This document shows positions 25,556-33,912 of a stretch of DNA of 64,000 nt, piece by piece; within the stretch, counting starts at the first letter, position 1; every line of letters starts with the position of its first letter. The DNA is from Quatrionicoccus australiensis (lineage in GTDB: Bacteria > Pseudomonadota > Gammaproteobacteria > Burkholderiales > Rhodocyclaceae): positions 2,771,001-2,835,000 of the forward strand of contig NZ_JAHBAH010000001.1 in the NCBI RefSeq assembly GCF_020510425.1, in the 5' to 3' direction. Both the position numbers and the translations under genes were made by a program. Below the pieces are notes generated by a model that worked only from the letters and a program-made list of their open reading frames with translations, ran no database searches and had not been told where the DNA came from.

Positions 25556-27286
25556 TCAGGCAGCCTCCAAAGCTGATTCGATCAGAGTATCGGACAATTT
25601 GGCTTGATGCTGACGAGCGCTGGCTAGGTCGGCTTTCAAGTTATCGCATAAAGCCATCATCTCATCGACTTTGGCGACGATGCGATGTTGTTCGGCCGCA
25701 GGTGGAACTGGAATGCGCATATTTCGAAGTATGGTTCCATTAACGTTCGCCTGACCGCACTGTTGTTTGAGGTGCGGGACAATTTCAGTCTCTCTGAACA
25801 TTGGGGAATTCATCACGAAGTTCAAAAAGCAGGGCGATACCAACCCATTTGCGCAACGAATACGGATCAAGTACGACGCAAATGAGTATTGCTGTGCTGG
25901 CCCGCGAAAAATCCCTGTCTTTCCAACCAACTCTGCGCTGTTGGTACGGTTGTATAGAAGGTCGTAGCGCTCCAAAAACAGGTACGGTAACCCTTCCGTT
26001 GTAACTGGTATTGCTTTCTGACCGCCAAGGATAACGTTGCCGGCCTGAATGTCGCCCATCTTGAGTACGGGGACCCCCTCAGTCGCAGGAAAGGTCTTTT
26101 CTGATAGTCCGTAGTCGGTCTGGATTGCGTAGTTTCCGATCCGTTCCCACGCCCAACTTTCTGGAACGTCAAACGGCTGCTCATCCTCGCCAATCGGCGG
26201 CATCAACTTTGATTTTTTGCAGATGCCGTCGGTCTCTAATCGCGCTCGTTCATCCGCAATCTGCTTGAGCAGTTCGTTAGCTGGTTCGTCGTTGGAGTCT
26301 TGCGGCACCAGTTTGCCCATCACCGCCAGTTGCAGCACAGTCTGCTTGAGCGCACCGATGCTGGCTTCGGTGGTGAACAGCGCGTCGAAGTGGCCGGCGA
26401 GGCGTTGCCAGTTGGCGGCGAGGTCGGTGGCGTCGGTGCTTTGGGTGAGCGTGCCGAGCAGGGTTTCGACGAGTCGGGCATGAGCGGTGGCAGTATCCAT
26501 CTGCTCGGCCTCTAGCCGGTCGCAGAGGGTCATCAGTTCATCGACTTTGGCGACGATGCGGTGCTGTTCGGCGAGCGGGGGGATGGGAAGTGCAATGGTC
26601 TTTAAGTGTCCGGTAGAAACCCTAAACCGCGTTGCACCTTTGCCATAGCTTTCGACTTGCTCCCGAAATGGCTTGGCGTTAATGGCGAGAACGAAGTAGT
26701 CGCTACAGGTTCCCTTCATCGGGCGAAGGATTGCTACGTCAACGACAGTTATGGCTTTCTGATCCAGCCCCGGGAAAATGCAAGCGCGACCGATTGGGTT
26801 TGGCAGGCGAGCGACGAGGATGTCGCCAGGAACGATTTCTGTGCAGTTCAGACGAGAAAACGTTTCATCATTTACGAATCTCGCTGACTTGTTCTTGAAT
26901 TCGCCAACACCAACGTCAGCGAGTTGAACGAGACGAACGTTTCCGTTGACGTCCTGATCCTTGCTCTCAATCCAATCACCGTCTGCTATTGGAAGTGGCG
27001 CAACGGAATCAAGCCGTGCCCACTTCCAACCATCCCGCAACGTAAACGGCTGTTCATCAGCACTAGCCGGTGGAACACACTTTGATTTTTTGCAAACGCC
27101 TTCCACCTCCAGTCGTGCCCGCTCCTTGGCAACCAGCCTGAGTAATTCGCTCGCGGGCTCGTCGTTTGGGTCTTGCGGCACCAGCTTACCGCGTACCGCC
27201 AATTCCAGAATCAGCCCACGCAGTTTCTGAATCCCATTAGGCGCCGAGGCCAGCAGCGGTAGATGTACACTCAACATCACGCTCAC
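25556..27286 (-). CDS. hsdS: type I restriction-modification specificity subunit
   Basis: 576 residues from GTG 27286, which overlaps the hsdM stop as GTGA. Two target-recognition domains each end in a conserved helix (AEQHRIVAKVDELMTLCDRL and AEQHRIVAKVDEMMALCDNL). Each is preceded by a matching segment (GKLVPQDPNDEPASELL and GKLVPQDSNDEPANELL, both leading to ICKKSK/VCKKSK and EQPF). The protein is therefore a clear tandem duplication in which each half reads one half of a split DNA target. The target sequence cannot be read from the protein. Base composition is lower in G+C than in neighbouring core genes. Confidence 0.95.
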   Translation of the reverse strand: MSVMLSVHLPLLASAPNGIQKLRGLILELAVRGKLVPQDPNDEPASELLRLVAKERARLEVEGVCKKSKCVPPASADEQPFTLRDGWKWARLDSVAPLPIADGDWIESKDQDVNGNVRLVQLADVGVGEFKNKSARFVNDETFSRLNCTEIVPGDILVARLPNPIGRACIFPGLDQKAITVVDVAILRPMKGTCSDYFVLAINAKPFREQVESYGKGATRFRVSTGHLKTIALPIPPLAEQHRIVAKVDELMTLCDRLEAEQMDTATAHARLVETLLGTLTQSTDATDLAANWQRLAGHFDALFTTEASIGALKQTVLQLAVMGKLVPQDSNDEPANELLKQIADERARLETDGICKKSKLMPPIGEDEQPFDVPESWAWERIGNYAIQTDYGLSEKTFPATEGVPVLKMGDIQAGNVILGGQKAIPVTTEGLPYLFLERYDLLYNRTNSAELVGKTGIFRGPAQQYSFASYLIRIRCANGLVSPCFLNFVMNSPMFRETEIVPHLKQQCGQANVNGTILRNMRIPVPPAAEQHRIVAKVDEMMALCDNLKADLASARQHQAKLSDTLIESALEAA

Positions 27287-28731
27287 CCCTTGTCCTCCAG
27301 TGCGGCGGCTAGAACGGCCTTCAACTGATCACGGGTGGCCGCGATACGTTGTTGCAACAGGGTGTATTCGGCTAGCAGTTCATCCGGGTCGTGGCTTACC
27401 TGATCCGGGCTATGCGGATTCTTTATGTCGAGGTTGTAGTTGCGCGCCTTGATGTCGTCAGCGCTGACTTTCCAAGCGTATTCGTTCTCGACACGGTTAT
27501 CCCACCAAACCTTCTCCGCAGCGAACTCCTCGAGACGCATCGGCTTGGTCTTGTTGTAATTCTTTACACCCGGCGGGTAGGGGTGCTCGTAGAACCAGAC
27601 ATCCTGCGTTGGCGTACCCTTGGTGAAGAAGAGCAGATTGGTCTTGATGCCGGTGTAAGGGGCAAAGACGCCGTTGGGCAGGCGGACGATAGTGTGCAGG
27701 TTGCAGGTAGTCAGCAACTGTTCCTTGATGCGGGTCTTGATGCCCTCGCCGAACAGTGTGCCGTCAGGCAGCACCACGGCAGCGCGGCCACCATCCTTGA
27801 GCAGGTGCATGATCAGCACAAGAAACAGGTCGGCCGTTTCGCGGGTGCGGAAGTTGGCCGGGAAATTGGTTTCGATGCCATCTTCTTCCATGCCACCGAA
27901 GGGCGGGTTGGTGACAATCACATCGACCCGATCCTTGGGGCCGTAATCGCGCAGCGGACGCGATAGCGTGTTGTCGTGGCGGACGTTGGTCGGAACATCG
28001 ATGCCGTGCAGGATCATGTTGGTCGTGCAAAGCAGGTGTGGCAGCGGCTTTTTCTCGACGCCGAAGATCGATTCTTGAAGCATTTGCTCTTGTTCGACTG
28101 TTTTGACGTGCTGCTTGCGCACCGTTTCAATCGCACAGGTCAGGAAGCCGCCCGTACCACATGCAGGGTCGAGGATCTTTTCGCCAAGCTGCGGGGCAAC
28201 CATATCCACCATGAACTGCGTGACCGGACGCGGCGTGTAGTACTCGCCAGCATTCCCAGCATTTTGCAGGTCGCGCAGAATTTGCTCGTATAGGTCGCCG
28301 AACAGGTGACGATCCTGCGCCTTGTTGAAGTCGATGCCTTCGTTGATCTTGTTGATGACCTGCCGGATCAGATGGCCGGACTTCATATAGTTGTAGGCGT
28401 CCTCGAAGACACTGCGAATGACGAAGCCACGCTGGTCGTTGTGCAGTGGTTGCAGGTCTTTGAGTGTCTTGAAGAGCTGGTTATTGACGAAGTCGAGCAG
28501 ATCGTCGCCGGTCAGACCTTCCGGGTTGGCCGCCCAATTCCGCCAGCGCAGCGCCTCTGGAATGGGCGAGAAGTAGTCGTCATTTAGGAGTTCGTACTCG
28601 GTTTCCTTGTCGTCGTAGATCTTGAGGAAAAACATCCAGACCAACTGGCCAATACGCTGGGCGTCGCCATCGACGCCGACATCCTTGCGCATGATGTCTT
28701 GGATGGATTTGATCGTGCTGCTGATAGACAT
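27283..28731 (-). CDS. hsdM: type I restriction-modification methyltransferase subunit
   Basis: A 482-residue N6-adenine methyltransferase. The SAM-binding motif DPACGTGGFL lies near residue 195 and the catalytic NPPF near 275. The N-terminal HsdM helical domain (DVGVDGDAQRIGQLVWMFFLKIYD) is present. It pairs with HsdS to methylate both strands of the recognition site, and with HsdR to restrict unmodified DNA. It starts 12 bases after hsdR. Confidence 0.96.
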   Translation of the reverse strand: MSISSTIKSIQDIMRKDVGVDGDAQRIGQLVWMFFLKIYDDKETEYELLNDDYFSPIPEALRWRNWAANPEGLTGDDLLDFVNNQLFKTLKDLQPLHNDQRGFVIRSVFEDAYNYMKSGHLIRQVINKINEGIDFNKAQDRHLFGDLYEQILRDLQNAGNAGEYYTPRPVTQFMVDMVAPQLGEKILDPACGTGGFLTCAIETVRKQHVKTVEQEQMLQESIFGVEKKPLPHLLCTTNMILHGIDVPTNVRHDNTLSRPLRDYGPKDRVDVIVTNPPFGGMEEDGIETNFPANFRTRETADLFLVLIMHLLKDGGRAAVVLPDGTLFGEGIKTRIKEQLLTTCNLHTIVRLPNGVFAPYTGIKTNLLFFTKGTPTQDVWFYEHPYPPGVKNYNKTKPMRLEEFAAEKVWWDNRVENEYAWKVSADDIKARNYNLDIKNPHSPDQVSHDPDELLAEYTLLQQRIAATRDQLKAVLAAALEDKG

Positions 28732-28743
28732 GGGAGATTCCGA

Positions 28744-31098
28744 TTAACCGTACAGTTGTTGTTCTAGTTCATGCACTGCCTGGAGATAGGCAGGTTTGCC
28801 ACCGAAGGACTTGATCAGCTCCGGCGCCGTACCTAGACGTGAGAAAGGATCGAGGGTCAGGATTTTAATGTCTTCGATGCTCTCGATGCCGGCATCCGCG
28901 TACTTATCAAGCAAGGCGCTCAAAACTGCACGGGCCTGATCGCCATACTTGGTGAAAACGTCGCGTTTCTTGACCTGTTCAGCCCGTTCCTTACGGGAAA
29001 GCGCAGGACGGTCAAAAGCGACATGGCAGATCAGATCAAACGGGTCGAATTCCTTGCCGTACTTTTTGCCAACCTCTTCTGACAGGGCTTCAAGGAGTAC
29101 TCCTTGGGCCTCAAGCTCTTCAAACAGGACCTGCTTCTTGTCTGTGCTATTCCAGCGGCGCAGGAAGTCATCCAGCGAAGCGTATTCCTTGCGCACCGCA
29201 TTGCGTGTGTAGTCCTTGAGCGATTCCGTGATCAGCTTACCGTCCGGGCCGTAGTATTGAACCCGCTCAGCGACGACATAAACGGTCACTTCACCCCCAA
29301 GCACGTATTTGATTCGACCTTCTCCCTCACCTAACGGCGGTAGGCCGGGAGGTTCCGGTTCACCTTCGCCATCACCGGGTAAGCCTTCATCACCCGGTTC
29401 ATCTGGCGGTACGGGCGGCTCTTCCGGACCCGGCTCAAACACCTGGACAGGATCGCCATCGAAAGCAGGGTCCGCGAAAAGCTCGGTCGCCTTCTTGAAG
29501 TCCATGATGGTGAACCAGTACTTGCCGAAGTCCTCGTTGATCCGGGTACCGCGGCCGATGATCTGCTTGAATTCGGTCATCGACTGGATGCGCTGATCAA
29601 GCACTATCAGCTTGCAGGTCTGGGCATCTACGCCGGTCGTCATCAGCTTGCTGGTGGTGGCGATGACCGGGTAGCGGCTTTCCGGATCGATGAAGTTGTC
29701 CAGTTCGGCTTTGCCTTCCTGCTCGTCACCCGTAATCCGCATCACATACTTGCGGTTTTCTTTGACGCGTTCCGGGTTCAGATTGACCAGGGCCTGCCGC
29801 ATGCGCTCGGCGTGATCGATGTCTTCGCAGAAAACGATGGTCTTGGCGAACGGGTCCGTGGCCTTCAGGAACTCGGTGATCTTGCGGGCAACCAGTTCGG
29901 TGCGCTTCTCAAGGACGAGGGTGCGGTCGAAATCCTTCTGGTTGTAGATACGATCTTCAATGATCAACCCGTGCTTATCGACTTGCCCCTTGGCAGGCCG
30001 CCAGCCTTGCATGTCCTTGTCGATATCGATGCGAACGACCTTGTAGGGGGCGAGGAAGCCGTCATCGATGCCTTGCTTGAGCGAGTAGGTATAGACCGGG
30101 TCGCCGAAGTAATGGATGTTGGATACATCCTTGGTTTCCTTTGGGGTCGCTGTCAGTCCAACCTGCGTGGCCGCTGAAAAGTAATCCAGGATGTCACGCC
30201 AAGCCGAATCCTCGGCAGCGCTGCCCCGGTGACACTCATCGATGATGATCAGGTCAAAGAAGTCCGGGGAGAACTGCTTGTAGATGTTCTTTTCTTCTTC
30301 ATTGCCAGTGACTGCCTGATACAGCGACAGGTAGATTTCATACGCCTTGTTGGCCTGGCGCTTCTCGATCTTGGTCATGGCCTGACCAAACGGCTTGAAG
30401 TCATTGGTCCGGGTCTGATCGACGAGGATGTTGCGGTCAGCCAGGAACAGGATGCGTTTCTTTACCTTTGATTTCCACAAACGCCAGATGATCTGGAAGG
30501 CGGTATAGGTCTTGCCGGTACCCGTCGCCATGACCAGCAGAATGCGATTCTGCCCCCGTGCTACTGCTTCGACAGTGCGATTGACGGCAGTAGCCTGGTA
30601 GTAACGCGGTAGACGGCCTGAACCATCGTCGTAGTAGGGCGTTTCAACCGTCGTGACCGCGTCGCCGGACAAACCTTTCCATGCGCAATAGCGCTGCCAG
30701 AGTTCGGCCGGGGAGGGGAAGTCCGCTAGCGTCAGCTCGGTTTCGGTCGTCGCCGCATTGCCGGTACGGTCATGAAACAGGAAGCCATCGCCGTTGCTGG
30801 AAAACACGAAGGGGATGTCGAGTGTTTCAGCGTAGTCCAATCCTTGTTGCATGCCGGCACCAAGGCTATACGTCTGATCCTTAGCCTCGATCAGGGCAAT
30901 GGGCTGGTTAGGGCGGAGGTACAGAACGTAGTCTGCTCGCTTGCCTTTACCCCGGCTGTGCAGCTTGCCACGAACGATGATCCGGCCCTTGGTAAAGCTG
31001 ACTTCTTCACGAATTTGAGTTTGCAGATCCCATCCGGCAGACACTAAGGCCGGGGTAATGAATTTGCTGCATACGTCGCGTTCGGAAAGCTTGGACAT
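28744..31098 (-). CDS. hsdR: type I restriction endonuclease subunit (EcoEI-type)
   Basis: 784 residues. An N-terminal nuclease domain contains the PD-(D/E)xK-like ALIEAKDQT near residue 90. The superfamily 2 translocase follows with [12 protein letters not shown] (motif I), [10 protein letters not shown] (motif II), LTATPKE (motif III) and IIGRGTRI (motif VI). A Pro/Gly/Glu-rich linker and the EcoEI-type C-terminal domain complete it. It is shorter than the EcoKI subunit, as expected for this subfamily. It cleaves DNA after ATP-driven translocation. First gene of the operon, with no terminator visible before hsdM. Confidence 0.95.
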   Translation of the reverse strand: MSKLSERDVCSKFITPALVSAGWDLQTQIREEVSFTKGRIIVRGKLHSRGKGKRADYVLYLRPNQPIALIEAKDQTYSLGAGMQQGLDYAETLDIPFVFSSNGDGFLFHDRTGNAATTETELTLADFPSPAELWQRYCAWKGLSGDAVTTVETPYYDDGSGRLPRYYQATAVNRTVEAVARGQNRILLVMATGTGKTYTAFQIIWRLWKSKVKKRILFLADRNILVDQTRTNDFKPFGQAMTKIEKRQANKAYEIYLSLYQAVTGNEEEKNIYKQFSPDFFDLIIIDECHRGSAAEDSAWRDILDYFSAATQVGLTATPKETKDVSNIHYFGDPVYTYSLKQGIDDGFLAPYKVVRIDIDKDMQGWRPAKGQVDKHGLIIEDRIYNQKDFDRTLVLEKRTELVARKITEFLKATDPFAKTIVFCEDIDHAERMRQALVNLNPERVKENRKYVMRITGDEQEGKAELDNFIDPESRYPVIATTSKLMTTGVDAQTCKLIVLDQRIQSMTEFKQIIGRGTRINEDFGKYWFTIMDFKKATELFADPAFDGDPVQVFEPGPEEPPVPPDEPGDEGLPGDGEGEPEPPGLPPLGEGEGRIKYVLGGEVTVYVVAERVQYYGPDGKLITESLKDYTRNAVRKEYASLDDFLRRWNSTDKKQVLFEELEAQGVLLEALSEEVGKKYGKEFDPFDLICHVAFDRPALSRKERAEQVKKRDVFTKYGDQARAVLSALLDKYADAGIESIEDIKILTLDPFSRLGTAPELIKSFGGKPAYLQAVHELEQQLYG

Positions 31099-31221
31099 GA
31101 CTGTTCGTTCGGTTCGTGGGGTGAAGCAGGAATGATAAAGGAATTAAATAGAAGGGGAGGAATTGAAGGTGTGCGTCCGCCACCTCAAGTGAGGTTTTCC
31201 ACTGCCATAAGCACCTGCAGA

Positions 31222-31260
31222 AGAATCCCGCCTTCCCCCAAAGGGGGAAAGCGGGATTCT
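31222..31260. terminator. long hairpin between hsdR and the AlpA-type gene
   Basis: AGAATCCCGC (31222-31231) pairs with GCGGGATTCT (31251-31260), and inside it TTCCCCC pairs with GGGGGAA around an AAA loop, giving 17 bp with one C/A mismatch. It lies 15 bases after the AlpA-type stop on the minus strand. No T-run follows on either strand, so termination is uncertain and it could instead be an element end or an mRNA processing structure. Confidence 0.5.
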
Positions 31261-31275
31261 GGAGTAGTAGCCTAA

Positions 31276-31566
31276 TCAATCCTTGGCGGTGGCCGTCGCG
31301 CTGATCAAGCGCTTACGAAAAAGTGTTTTGCGCGCTGTTGGCTCAGCATTAGGCGTGGGGCTAGATGGCGTTGTCGCCCGGCCATGCTGCCGCGCCGCCA
31401 GCCAGTCCTCAACGACACCCACGTCATAGCGGATTGTGTGTCGGCCGATCACCAGATGCGGCGGCAACTGCCCTTCACCCCGGGTGCGCAGGCGTTCGAT
31501 GGTGGAAACCGATAAGCCCAGCCGTTTGGCGAGCCAGGAAGTGGATTGCAAGGTGTTAGGGGTCAT
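31276..31566 (-). CDS. AlpA-type helix-turn-helix regulator / excisionase-like protein
   Basis: 96 residues from ATG 31566, preceded by GGAGG at six bases; the open frame continues upstream to 31635 but without a ribosome site. The MerR-like winged helix is visible (TSWLAKRLGLSVSTIERLRTR...HLVIGRHTIRYDVGVVEDWLAAR). Such proteins act as recombination directionality factors or activators of integrase genes in islands and satellite phages. It is transcribed towards hsdR. The basic C-terminal tail (about 30 residues) is not part of the fold. Confidence 0.75.
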   Translation of the reverse strand: MTPNTLQSTSWLAKRLGLSVSTIERLRTRGEGQLPPHLVIGRHTIRYDVGVVEDWLAARQHGRATTPSSPTPNAEPTARKTLFRKRLISATATAKD

Positions 31567-31716
31567 GGGGTCCTCCAAGGTGACAAAGCAGGTATCTACC
31601 GGTTTGTTTCGACAAGGGCCGACGTCAGAGGCCACGGTTTCAGGCCCATATCATCCCTTTGGGAGCACCCCGCCAGCGCTGGCCGGCATTTCGATCAGCG
31701 GTCATCACCTAACTTC

Positions 31717-31815
31717 ATGAGGTTCGCCATGTTTTCCAATCTTGTACCCGTCGTGATCGATGCCGTCTGGCCCGACCACATTGAAATTGAGTTGCGCATC
31801 GAGATTCAGCGCTAA
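31717..31815 (+). CDS. possible 32-residue peptide
   Basis: An ATG at 31717 (or the second at 31729) opens a 32-residue frame (contains NLVPVVIDAVWPDH and ends in an Ile/Glu/Arg-rich tail). A strong hairpin terminator follows 26 bases after the stop. I do not recognise the peptide. It may be a fragment of an integrative-element gene or a leader peptide. Confidence 0.35.
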   Translation: MRFAMFSNLVPVVIDAVWPDHIEIELRIEIQR

Positions 31816-31841
31816 GCCACCTACCCGCCAACGCCCTACAG

Positions 31842-31873
31842 AAGCCCGTGATCCTCAGCGATCACGGGCTTTT
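31842..31873 (+). terminator. Rho-independent terminator
   Basis: A perfect 12-bp stem AAGCCCGTGATC (31842-31853) with GATCACGGGCTT (31860-31871), 6-base loop, followed by TT then CTG. It separates the small frame from the next gene. Confidence 0.7.
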
Positions 31874-31904
31874 CTGTTTATGAGGCCACGAAAGGACGCA
31901 TATC

Positions 31905-32300
31905 ATGAGCAATATCACCGTCTATCTGCATCTCTCAACCCAGACCGCACCCAAGACCAGCCTGAACGCGCAGGGCGGCATTGTCTACGCCCTCCTGAAG
32001 GACGAGGCTTCCACCGAAATCTTCTTCACCTTCCTGGAAAACCAAGGTGGGTCCGGTTACTTCGGCCGCGAGATTATTCCGTTCGCCAACATTACCGCTT
32101 GCCTGACCGGCGCCGACCTCAAGCAGACCATCCCGGCCAAGCGCTTCCTCAAGGCTTTTTCGGTATCACGCTCAGTCAATAACGGCGGCTTCCTGTGCGC
32201 CTGCCCTTGCCCCATGCCACGCCGGCGGCTTGGCTCCCTTGGATCCCAGGAGGGGGGCAACTCACGGTTGGCGATAAATGGCCCAGAAGCTTTTGCCTAA
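31905..32300 (+). pseudogene. truncated accessory gene of an integrative element
   Basis: The frame encodes 131 residues. The first about 100 (starting MSNITVYLHLSTQTAPKT, then NAQGGIVYALLKDE, GYFGREIIPF, AKRFLKAF and SVNNGGFL) resemble a conserved hypothetical protein of proteobacterial integrative conjugative elements, whose family name I cannot give with certainty. After about position 32190 the sequence becomes Pro/Arg/Gly-rich and unlike a folded protein, and the frame runs into the convergent gene by 39 bases. This looks like a deletion breakpoint with the real 3' end lost. Confidence 0.5.
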
Positions 32301-32891
32301 GTACTCATCGCGCGGGCCATTCCAAATGTCTTTGCCCCCCACCGAGATGTGTAGATTCTCCAGATTGATAATTGCTGGCCCCAATGAGGTTGAGCAGGAC
32401 ACGTGAACGGTTTGCGTGAACTGGCCGCCTACGGAGTTGATTCGCGGCGTGTTGGCGTTGCAGTTTACGTTGTGAATAAAATCTTCAAAGACATCAATCC
32501 TGGTTTGCATGAATTTGTTGGTTGCTTCGCGTAGTTGCACCTGTAGCCCTTTTCCCGCAAATTGCTGGCTGTAACGCACGTCTTCGAAATAGGACATCCA
32601 GATGTACATCGCATACCCTTTTTGTATGCCACACAACGATGCTCTGTTTGCGCCGTTCATGTACTCCTGCTCCAGTTGTTGATACTGCGAGGCAAGTCCG
32701 GTGAAACGACTCCAGTTGCGATTCAAGAACCCCCTGCACGCAGGATTATCGAAACTGAATGGAGCTTTTTTCTCCAGATAAGCCAGTTCAGCCCTGTATG
32801 CCCTGTCGGGGCTATCCGGTGCAGCTATGGCGCTTGCAGAAACGGTGGCCACAATCGCAAATTTCAACAAGTGATTGATTGCATTATTCAT
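32262..32891 (-). CDS. secreted four-cysteine protein of unknown function
   Basis: 209 residues from ATG 32891. A signal peptide of about 24 residues (NHLLKFAIVATVSASAIAA) leads to a mature protein with cysteines in NPACRGFL, SLCGIQ, NVNCNA and HVSCST, which could form two disulfides in the periplasm. The sequence is AT-rich compared with everything around it and I recognise no family. It lies at the right edge of the island, convergent with the truncated element gene, so it is likely foreign DNA. Confidence 0.65.
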   Translation of the reverse strand: MNNAINHLLKFAIVATVSASAIAAPDSPDRAYRAELAYLEKKAPFSFDNPACRGFLNRNWSRFTGLASQYQQLEQEYMNGANRASLCGIQKGYAMYIWMSYFEDVRYSQQFAGKGLQVQLREATNKFMQTRIDVFEDFIHNVNCNANTPRINSVGGQFTQTVHVSCSTSLGPAIINLENLHISVGGKDIWNGPRDEYLGKSFWAIYRQP

Positions 32892-33191
32892 TTCGCTATT
32901 TTCACAAAATATACAAATAATCGACAATTATAACAAAATCACCATTTTGTTTTCGGCGCGAGAGATCGAAAGAGAGTCGGTATCTGTGCCTATTCGCTGC
33001 GGACTTTAACGACGTCGAAGATGATGTATTCAAGCAGCTCAATAACAAGCCGGCGTGGTAGTGGCTTTGGGGATTACGAGAGTGGGGCGCTCGTTGTATT
33101 GAGGCTCACAAACGAAGCTTCAACTGTGGCTTGTCTCCAGGGTTTTATGCCGCATCTATCTGATTTTATTGTTTATTGATCCCTGGCTTCA

Positions 33192-33211
33192 GATTTTGCC
33201 CATGGCCACCA
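33192..33211 (+). repeat. right attachment-site repeat (degraded tRNA-Met 3' end)
   Basis: GATTTTGCCCATGGCCACCA matches the tRNA-Met 3' end at 23683-23702 at 17 of 20 positions, and both are followed by a GCAAAA(A)GCCC hairpin. It marks the likely right boundary of the island. Confidence 0.6.
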
Positions 33212-33218
33212 GAAATGC

Positions 33219-33250
33219 AAAAAGCCCGCTGACGAATCAGCGGGCTTTTT
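33219..33250. terminator. bidirectional terminator downstream of slmA
   Basis: A perfect 14-bp stem, AAAAAGCCCGCTGA (33219-33232) with TCAGCGGGCTTTTT (33237-33250), loop CGAA. T-runs exist on both strands. It lies 13 bases after the slmA stop. Confidence 0.88.
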
Positions 33251-33263
33251 CGTTTGCGTGCGA

Positions 33264-33875
33264 TCAATCGCTGCCGGGTGTTCCCGATTGCGACAGGCAG
33301 GCGAAGTAGAGCATGGTCCATTGTTGTTGCCACTGGGCCAGCGGTTCGCGGGCAAAGCCGCTGCGTGCGTATTGTTCCCAGCGGCCGACAACGTAGCAGC
33401 GCAGCAGGTTGGCGAGGGCGCCGAAGTCGGCGTCGGCCTTCAGGTTCTCCTGGGTGGCGGCGATGCGCAGGGCCAGCTTGAGGGCGGCTTCGACTTTGTC
33501 GAGCAGGGCGTTGATGCGTTGTTGCAGGCGCTCGTTTTCATTGACCAGCGCGTCGCCGATCAGGACGCGCGTCATGCCGCGGTTTTTCTGGGCAAAGCGC
33601 AGGAGCAGGGCGATGATCTGTTCGACCTGCTTGAGGCCTTCACTTTCGTCGGTGGTGATCTGGTTGATGACGCCGAACAGGCTTTGTTCGATGAATTCGA
33701 TGAGGCTTTCGAACATCTGCGCCTTGCTGGCGAAGTGGCGGTAGAGCGCGGCTTCGGAGCAATCCAGTTTGGCGGCGAGGGCGGCGGTGGTGATCTTTTC
33801 CCCTTTCGGGGTTTCGAGCATGCCGGCCAGGGTTTGCAGGATTTGCAGGCGGCGTTCGCCGGGTTGGATTGCCAT
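33264..33875 (-). CDS. slmA: nucleoid occlusion factor SlmA (TetR family)
   Basis: A 203-residue TetR-type DNA-binding protein. The helix-turn-helix ITTAALAAKLDCSEAALYRHF and the following FESLIEFIEQSLFGVIN are close to E. coli SlmA (SEAALYRHFPSK, DSLIEFIEDSL). SlmA binds chromosomal sites and inhibits FtsZ assembly over the nucleoid. The gene lies next to a pyrimidine nucleotidase and argB, as in many betaproteobacteria. It has a strong terminator at its end. It could also be a generic TetR regulator, but the motif match favours SlmA. Confidence 0.88.
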   Translation of the reverse strand: MAIQPGERRLQILQTLAGMLETPKGEKITTAALAAKLDCSEAALYRHFASKAQMFESLIEFIEQSLFGVINQITTDESEGLKQVEQIIALLLRFAQKNRGMTRVLIGDALVNENERLQQRINALLDKVEAALKLALRIAATQENLKADADFGALANLLRCYVVGRWEQYARSGFAREPLAQWQQQWTMLYFACLSQSGTPGSD

Positions 33876-33912
33876 GTTTGCCCCCAGATCTGTTTTGGTT
33901 TTGGTCAGAAAA

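Larger units (their letters stand above)
23703..33211. mobile_element. tRNA-Met-associated genomic island, about 9.5 kb, no integrase seen
   Basis: Bounded on the left by the intact tRNA-Met and on the right by a degraded copy of its 3' end. It carries a DUF3037 gene, a HipA-like kinase, hsdS, hsdM, hsdR, an AlpA-type regulator, a truncated integrative-element gene and an AT-rich secreted orphan. Base composition is visibly lower in G+C than the flanks, most clearly at 32.3-33.2 kb. No integrase, relaxase or transfer gene is present, so it is likely a remnant or a passenger that needs an integrase in trans. Confidence 0.6.
32892..33263. other. intergenic right end of the island
   Basis: 372 bases without a recognisable gene. 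It holds an AT-rich upstream region of the secreted orphan, a frame open from about 32943 to the TAG at 33059-33061 with no usable start (reading FAADFNDVEDDVF near its end, perhaps a gene remnant), the degraded tRNA-Met 3' end at 33192-33211 and the slmA terminator at 33219-33250. Confidence 0.5.

Noticed and set aside
32943..33061. A gene ending at the TAG at 33061
   Set aside because: The frame is short with no start codon or ribosome site. It may be a remnant but cannot be called a gene.
23703..33211. Integrase, relaxase or insertion sequence in the island
   Set aside because: No tyrosine or serine recombinase motifs, transposase motifs or terminal inverted repeats were seen in any frame.
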